A DNA stretch of 64,000 nt, from NCBI RefSeq assembly GCF_030160275.1, contig NZ_BSOA01000040.1:34568-98567 (forward strand). Direction: 5' to 3'. Origin of the DNA: Dyella flagellata (GTDB lineage: Bacteria; Pseudomonadota; Gammaproteobacteria; Xanthomonadales; Rhodanobacteraceae). The number at the start of each line of letters is the position of its first letter. The stretch's first letter is position 1. The position numbers and the translations under genes were made by a program. Of the stretch, positions 59,980 through 64,000 are shown piece by piece. The notes under the pieces are model-generated. The model did not search any database. It had not been told where the DNA came from and saw nothing but the letters and a program-made list of their open reading frames with translations.

Positions 59980-60948
59980 ATGCCCCGTTCGGTCGCCGTG
60001 CTGATGGACCCCATCGGCAGCATCAAGATCGCCAAGGACACGAGCTTCGCCCTGTTGCTGGAAGCCCAGCGCCGCGGCCACCAGCTCTACTACATGGAAC
60101 AGGGCGACCTGGCCCTGCGCGACGGTGCGCCCTGGGCAAAACTGCGCCCGCTCAGCGTGAAGGAAGACCCGGCCGGCTGGTACACCCTCGGCGAAGCCCG
60201 CTGGACCGATCTGCGCGAGCTGGACACAGTACTGCTACGCAAGGACCCGCCGGTCGACCCGCAGTTCGTCTACGACACCCTGGTGCTGGACATAGCCCAA
60301 CACGCCGGCGTGCAGGTGGTGAACGATCCGCGTGCGCTGCGCGACTGCAACGAGAAGATTTTCGCCCTGCACTTCCCGCAATGCATGGCACCGACCCTGG
60401 TGGCGCGCGATCCGGCCGAGCTGCGCCGCTTCGTAGCCGAACACGGCGACGCGGTGCTCAAGCCGCTGGACGGCATGGGCGGACGCGGCATCTTCCGCGT
60501 GCAGTCGGGCGACAAGAACCTTAACTCCATGCTGGAAACCCTGGTTCAGGGCGATTCGCACGGCCAGGGCCGCCAGTTCGCAATGGCGCAGAAATTCATT
60601 CCGCAGATCAGCGCCGGCGACAAGCGCATCCTGATGATCGACGGCGAACCGGTGCCCTACGCCCTCGCACGCATCCCCCAGGGCGACGAATTCCGCGGCA
60701 ACCTTGCGGCGGGCGGCCGTGGCGAGGGCGTGCCGCTGAGCGATCGCGATCGCTGGATCGCCGCCGAGGTCGGCCCTGAATTGCGCCGCCGCGGCCTGCG
60801 CTTCGTAGGGCTGGACGTGATCGGCGACTATCTGACCGAGATCAACGTCACATCGCCGACTTGTGCTCGCGAACTGGACAAACAGTTCGGGCTTAATATC
60901 GCAGGGATGCTTTTTGACGCCCTTGAGGCCAGGCCAACTCTCGCGTGA
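59980..60948 (+). CDS. gshB: Glutathione synthetase
   Basis: A 322-residue ATP-grasp enzyme that joins gamma-glutamylcysteine and glycine. Motifs: MDPIGSIKIAKDTSFALLLEAQRRGHQLYYM, VLLRKDPPVDPQF, LKPLDGMGGRGIFRV (ATP-grasp loop), DGEPVPYALARIPQGDEFRGNLAAGGRGEGVPL and LTEINVTSPTCARELD. The ATG 59980 matches E. coli; an in-frame ATG ten codons earlier is possible. It diverges from pilG as in Pseudomonas. Confidence 0.97.
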   Translation: MPRSVAVLMDPIGSIKIAKDTSFALLLEAQRRGHQLYYMEQGDLALRDGAPWAKLRPLSVKEDPAGWYTLGEARWTDLRELDTVLLRKDPPVDPQFVYDTLVLDIAQHAGVQVVNDPRALRDCNEKIFALHFPQCMAPTLVARDPAELRRFVAEHGDAVLKPLDGMGGRGIFRVQSGDKNLNSMLETLVQGDSHGQGRQFAMAQKFIPQISAGDKRILMIDGEPVPYALARIPQGDEFRGNLAAGGRGEGVPLSDRDRWIAAEVGPELRRRGLRFVGLDVIGDYLTEINVTSPTCARELDKQFGLNIAGMLFDALEARPTLA

Positions 60949-61808
60949 ATGCTGTAGCCCGCCGTCCCGGCGACAACAAGATCGGGGCCACCTTCGTCTT
61001 TTCGCTGCTGGTGCATGGCCTGCTGCTATTCGGCATCGGTGTCAGCTATGTGGCGACGCGCCCGGCCCTGCCCACGCTGGACGTGACGCTGGTGAACGTC
61101 GCCAACAGCGAAGCCCCGGACAAGGCCGATTTCCTGGCCCAGGCCAACAACAAGGGCGGCGGCGAGAGCGACAAGGCGCAGCGCCCGTCGCAGCCCTATT
61201 CAGGGCTGCTGCCCCTACCCAGCCAGGGTACGGCACCGCGGCCGGTTACGGCGGCGACCCCATCGCCTCAGCAAGCGACCGACCAGCGCATGCTTACTAC
61301 AACCGGGCAAGCCGGCTTCAGCGTCAACAGCGACAGCGCCAAGGATGCCCGCGACACCACGGAAGCTGCCGCCGATGAAGCGCGCCTGGCTCAGGAGGCG
61401 GCGCAACTCGCCGCCGAAGTACGCCAGCAATCCCAGGCTTATGCCAAGCGCCCGCACAAGAAATTCATCTCGGCCAACACCAAGGAATACGCCTACGCCG
61501 CCTACATGCGCGGCTGGGTCGACCGCATCGAGCGCGTGGGCAACCTGAACTACCCGCAGCAGGCGCGCGACCAGCACCTGCACGGCGACGTGATCCTCAC
61601 CGTAGGGCTGAACCGGGACGGCAGCATCAACAGCATCGATGTCACGCAAAGCTCCGGCTACAGCATCATCGACAAGGCGGCGATCGCGATCGTGAAGCTG
61701 TGCGCACCCTTTCCGCCGCTGCCGCCGGACAGCAAGGAAAAGGTCGATATCCTGTACATCACGCGGACCTGGCAGTTTCAGCCTGGGGATGTATTGAAGA
61801 CGCGATGA
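60945..61808 (+). CDS. tonB: TonB-family energy transducer
   Basis: A 287-residue protein with an N-terminal membrane anchor (TFVFSLLVHGLLLFGIGVSYV), an Ala/Gln/Lys-rich periplasmic linker and a C-terminal TonB domain (LNYPQQARDQHLHGDVILTVGLNRDGSINSIDVTQSSGYSIIDKAAIAIVKLCAPFPPLP). Position after gshB matches tonB3 of P. aeruginosa, which is needed for twitching motility and pilus assembly there, so a pilus-linked role is plausible. Its GTG start overlaps the gshB stop by 4 nt. Confidence 0.92.
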   Translation: MNAVARRPGDNKIGATFVFSLLVHGLLLFGIGVSYVATRPALPTLDVTLVNVANSEAPDKADFLAQANNKGGGESDKAQRPSQPYSGLLPLPSQGTAPRPVTAATPSPQQATDQRMLTTTGQAGFSVNSDSAKDARDTTEAAADEARLAQEAAQLAAEVRQQSQAYAKRPHKKFISANTKEYAYAAYMRGWVDRIERVGNLNYPQQARDQHLHGDVILTVGLNRDGSINSIDVTQSSGYSIIDKAAIAIVKLCAPFPPLPPDSKEKVDILYITRTWQFQPGDVLKTR

Positions 61809-61933
61809 TGTTCGCATTTCCTCCCCCGGTAGAGGAAATGCCAGCGATAACACGGCGATAACACCGCCTAGCGCGATACTGCCGTCCTTGTTTGCCGCAG
61901 ACGCCATCACGCACAGCGCTTACAATGGTCACC

Positions 61934-62503
61934 ATGCAGACCAAATCTCCCCAGTCCCTCGCTGGTCAATTTTTGATCGCCATGCCCAGCTTGACCGAGC
62001 CGCCGTTTTCGCGCGGCGTGGCCTTCGTCTGCCAGCATGACGAGGACGGTGCAGTGGGGCTGTTGGTCAACCAGCTCTCGGAGTACCGCTTCGGCGACGT
62101 GCTGGCGCAGATGAAGCTCAACTGCAACGACCCGGAGCTGATCGACGCGCCGGTGCTGATCGGCGGCCCCGTGCAGCAGGAGCGCGGCTTCGTGCTGCAT
62201 CGCGAGCACGGGCATTGGGAGTCGAGCTACCGCATCAACGGCGGCTGGTCGGTGACCACCTCGCGCGACATCCTGGTGGCGATGGCCGCCGGCGAAGGCC
62301 CTCGCCTGGCGCTGATGGCGCTGGGCTATTCGGGCTGGGGAGCCGGTCAGCTCGAGCAAGAGCTAAAGGACAACACCTGGCTCACCGCCGAGGCCAGCGA
62401 ACGGGTGATCTTCCACACCCCGCTGGAGGAACGCTGGAGCGCCGCCGCCGGCCTGGTCGGCATTGATCCCCTGCAGCTCCCCGGCTACGCGGGTCACGCA
62501 TGA
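61934..62503 (+). CDS. yqgE: YqgE/AlgH family protein (UPF0301)
   Basis: A 189-residue cytoplasmic protein of unknown biochemistry: LAGQFLIAMPSLTEPPFSRGVAFVCQHDEDGAVGLLVNQ, VLIGGPVQQERGFVLHRE, LMALGYSGWGAGQLEQELKDNTWLT. It is conserved beside ruvX and regulates alginate in some pseudomonads. MVTMQ at 61925 is an alternative start. A TACAAT element overlaps the start region, suggesting a local promoter. It overlaps ruvX by 4 nt. Confidence 0.93.
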   Translation: MQTKSPQSLAGQFLIAMPSLTEPPFSRGVAFVCQHDEDGAVGLLVNQLSEYRFGDVLAQMKLNCNDPELIDAPVLIGGPVQQERGFVLHREHGHWESSYRINGGWSVTTSRDILVAMAAGEGPRLALMALGYSGWGAGQLEQELKDNTWLTAEASERVIFHTPLEERWSAAAGLVGIDPLQLPGYAGHA

Positions 62504-62922
62504 GTTGCGTGCTTGGCTTCGACGTCGGCAGCAAGTACATCGGCGTCGCGGTCGGCAATCGTGTCACCGCGAGTGCCCGCGCCATCGCCACCATCGCCAT
62601 GCGCGAGGACGCGCCCGATTGGACGGCCCTGGATGCGTTGCGCGGCGAGTGGCTGCCCGACAGCTTCGTGGTAGGCCTGCCGCTTACCCTCGACGGTGAA
62701 GAACAGGCCGCGAGCAAGCGTGCGCGCCGTTTCGCCGAACGCCTACGCGAACGCTACCGTGTGCCGGTGGCCATGGTGGACGAACGCCACAGCTCCCTTG
62801 AAGCCGCGGAGCGTTTTGCCCAAGCACGCTCCGTGGGCATGAAACGCCGCCGCGACGCCGCACAACTCGATGCCGAAGCCGCCGCGGTGATCCTCGAACG
62901 CTGGTTGCACGAAGCCGCATAA
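62500..62922 (+). CDS. ruvX: Holliday junction resolvase-like RuvX (YqgF)
   Basis: A 140-residue RNase H-like protein: LGFDVGSKYIGVAVGNRV (first Asp of the active site), VVGLPLTLDGEEQAASKRARRFAERL, and VDERHSSLEA with the late Glu and Asp in RRDAAQLDAEAAAVIL. It is implicated in 16S rRNA maturation and junction resolution. It lies 21 nt before pyrB. Confidence 0.94.
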   Translation: MSCVLGFDVGSKYIGVAVGNRVTASARAIATIAMREDAPDWTALDALRGEWLPDSFVVGLPLTLDGEEQAASKRARRFAERLRERYRVPVAMVDERHSSLEAAERFAQARSVGMKRRRDAAQLDAEAAAVILERWLHEAA

Positions 62923-62943
62923 CAACACCCAAAGACCCTTGCC

Positions 62944-63870
62944 ATGTTCTCACGCCTGCGCCACCTCACCACGCTCGAAAACCTGCCGCGCGACTGTATT
63001 GAGCGACTGCTGGACCGCGCCATCACCATGCGTGACGCCTGTGCGCACGGTACGCGCAAGCTGGACCTGCTCAACGGGCGCACCATTCTGAACCTGTTCT
63101 TCGAACCGTCCACCCGCACGCGCACCTCGTTCGAACTGGCTGCGCGCCGGCTCGGGGCCGACGTGATCAATTTCGATATCGGCTACTCCTCCACGGCAAA
63201 AGGCGAGGAACTGTTCGATACCTTGCACACGCTCGAAGCGATGCACCTGGACGCCATCATCGTGCGCCACAAGGTGTCAGGTACACCCGATGAACTGGTA
63301 CGCCACGCAATGAGCGGCGTGTCGGTGGTCAATGCAGGCGATGGCAATCGCGCTCATCCCACGCAAGGCCTGCTCGACGCGCTGACCATCCGCCAGCACC
63401 GGCCGGATTTCAGCGAACTCACCGTGGTGATCTGCGGCGACGTGAAACACTCGCGCGTAGCGCGTTCCGACGTGCATGCCTTCACCAAGCTGGGAGCAAA
63501 GGAAATCCGCCTGTGCGGCCCCGCCTCGCTGATGCCCGACCAACACGAATTTCCCACCTGCAAGTTCTACGACAACTTCGACCAGGCCATCGAAGGCGCC
63601 GACGTGGCGATCACGCTGCGCCTGCAGAAGGAGCGCATGGCAAGCATCGAGTTGCCGGACGAAGCCGCCTATTTCCGCGAATACGGCCTGGACAGCCGCC
63701 GCCTCGCGTCAGCCGCGCGCGGCTGCCTGGTGATGCATCCAGGCCCGCTCAATCGCGGCATCGAAATCGCGCCGGAAGTGGCGGACGGGCCGCAGTCGCG
63801 CATCCTGGAGCAAGTGGGCAACGGTGTGTTCGTGAGGATGGCGGTGTTGGGCGAGATGCTCGCCCGCTGA
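62944..63870 (+). CDS. pyrB: Aspartate carbamoyltransferase catalytic subunit
   Basis: A 308-residue transcarbamoylase committing carbamoyl phosphate and aspartate to pyrimidine synthesis. The phosphate loop is FEPSTRTRTSFELAARRLGA, and the aspartate-binding region includes LVMHPGPLNRGIEIAPEV. It is the non-regulated type with no pyrI in view. Unlike P. aeruginosa, no pyrR lies before it. The dihydroorotase-like gene that usually follows in pseudomonads is not within the window. Confidence 0.96.
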   Translation: MFSRLRHLTTLENLPRDCIERLLDRAITMRDACAHGTRKLDLLNGRTILNLFFEPSTRTRTSFELAARRLGADVINFDIGYSSTAKGEELFDTLHTLEAMHLDAIIVRHKVSGTPDELVRHAMSGVSVVNAGDGNRAHPTQGLLDALTIRQHRPDFSELTVVICGDVKHSRVARSDVHAFTKLGAKEIRLCGPASLMPDQHEFPTCKFYDNFDQAIEGADVAITLRLQKERMASIELPDEAAYFREYGLDSRRLASAARGCLVMHPGPLNRGIEIAPEVADGPQSRILEQVGNGVFVRMAVLGEMLAR

Positions 63871-63877
63871 GGGCGGA

Positions 63878-63897
63878 GTTGGGGGGTGACCCCCAAC
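63878..63897 (+). repeat. Hairpin downstream of pyrB
   Basis: GTTGGGGG-GTGA-CCCCCAAC forms an 8-bp stem starting 7 nt after the pyrB stop. There is no T-run, so a terminator function is uncertain. Confidence 0.5.
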
Positions 63898-64000
63898 ATC
63901 CCCCCTGATCGCACTGTTGCTGCATGTCGCTAACGTGCTGCATTGCCTGCGGCGCTTTCGGACCCTAAAGGGCCCGAGTCACTTTTCTTTGCTGGCCTGT

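Overview
The window is a gap-poor, high-GC stretch of a gammaproteobacterial chromosome, most likely from the Xanthomonadales/Lysobacterales and probably the Rhodanobacteraceae (Dyella, Rhodanobacter, Luteibacter or Frateuria type). The basis is the base composition, the gene order infC-rpmI-rplT-pheS-pheT-ihfA-merR-tRNA-Pro, a Pseudomonas-like pil-chp/gshB/tonB/yqgE/ruvX/pyrB block, and many GTAG-headed REP palindromes resembling those of Stenotrophomonas. The family assignment is inference from gene content and is not proven.

Layout. 1-8.9 kb: metabolic singletons (partial class III aminotransferase, psiF, upp, proline iminopeptidase, FAD-linked oxidase, serA), an orphan chemoreceptor and an unrecognised protein. 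8.9-16.8 kb: tRNA-Pro and the translation block merR/ihfA/pheT/pheS/rplT/rpmI/infC/thrS on the minus strand. infC appears to start at AUC, and thrS has an attenuator-like leader. 16.9-18.4 kb: a UDP-glucuronate epimerase and HemJ. 18.4-20.7 kb: a 2.2-kb islet carrying a hipBA toxin-antitoxin pair, bounded by a 51-bp perfect direct repeat of the tRNA-Val(GAC) 3' end. 20.7-27.7 kb: uvrB, a FimT-like pseudopilin, a lemA/TPM/TPM cluster, dgkA and a POT peptide transporter. 27.7-34.2 kb: the RegB/RegA redox two-component system, an isoaspartyl peptidase, a fused 3-oxoacid CoA-transferase, and a second two-component system whose kinase has a degenerate ATPase domain. 34.3-47.4 kb: tesA diverging from ybbA/ybbP, a GST, an ion transporter, a GSGD-repeat protein, the gspN/IMPase/nudE/cysQ/mazG operon, bioA and rsmE.

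47.5-59.6 kb is one chemosensory gene cluster (pilG, pilH, pilI, pilJ, chpA, chpB, chpC, all minus strand) of the type that controls type IV pili and twitching. pilK (the CheR-type methyltransferase) is absent and the ChpB methylesterase has lost its nucleophilic serine, so the adaptation branch looks disabled. 59.9-63.9 kb: gshB, tonB, yqgE, ruvX and pyrB run in the opposite direction, as in Pseudomonas.

No CRISPR array, prophage, insertion-sequence transposase or rRNA was seen. The least ordinary features are the tRNA-Val/hipBA islet, the candidate thrS attenuator, the REP palindromes whose GTAG head supplies stop codons for five genes, and the possibly adaptation-less Chp system.
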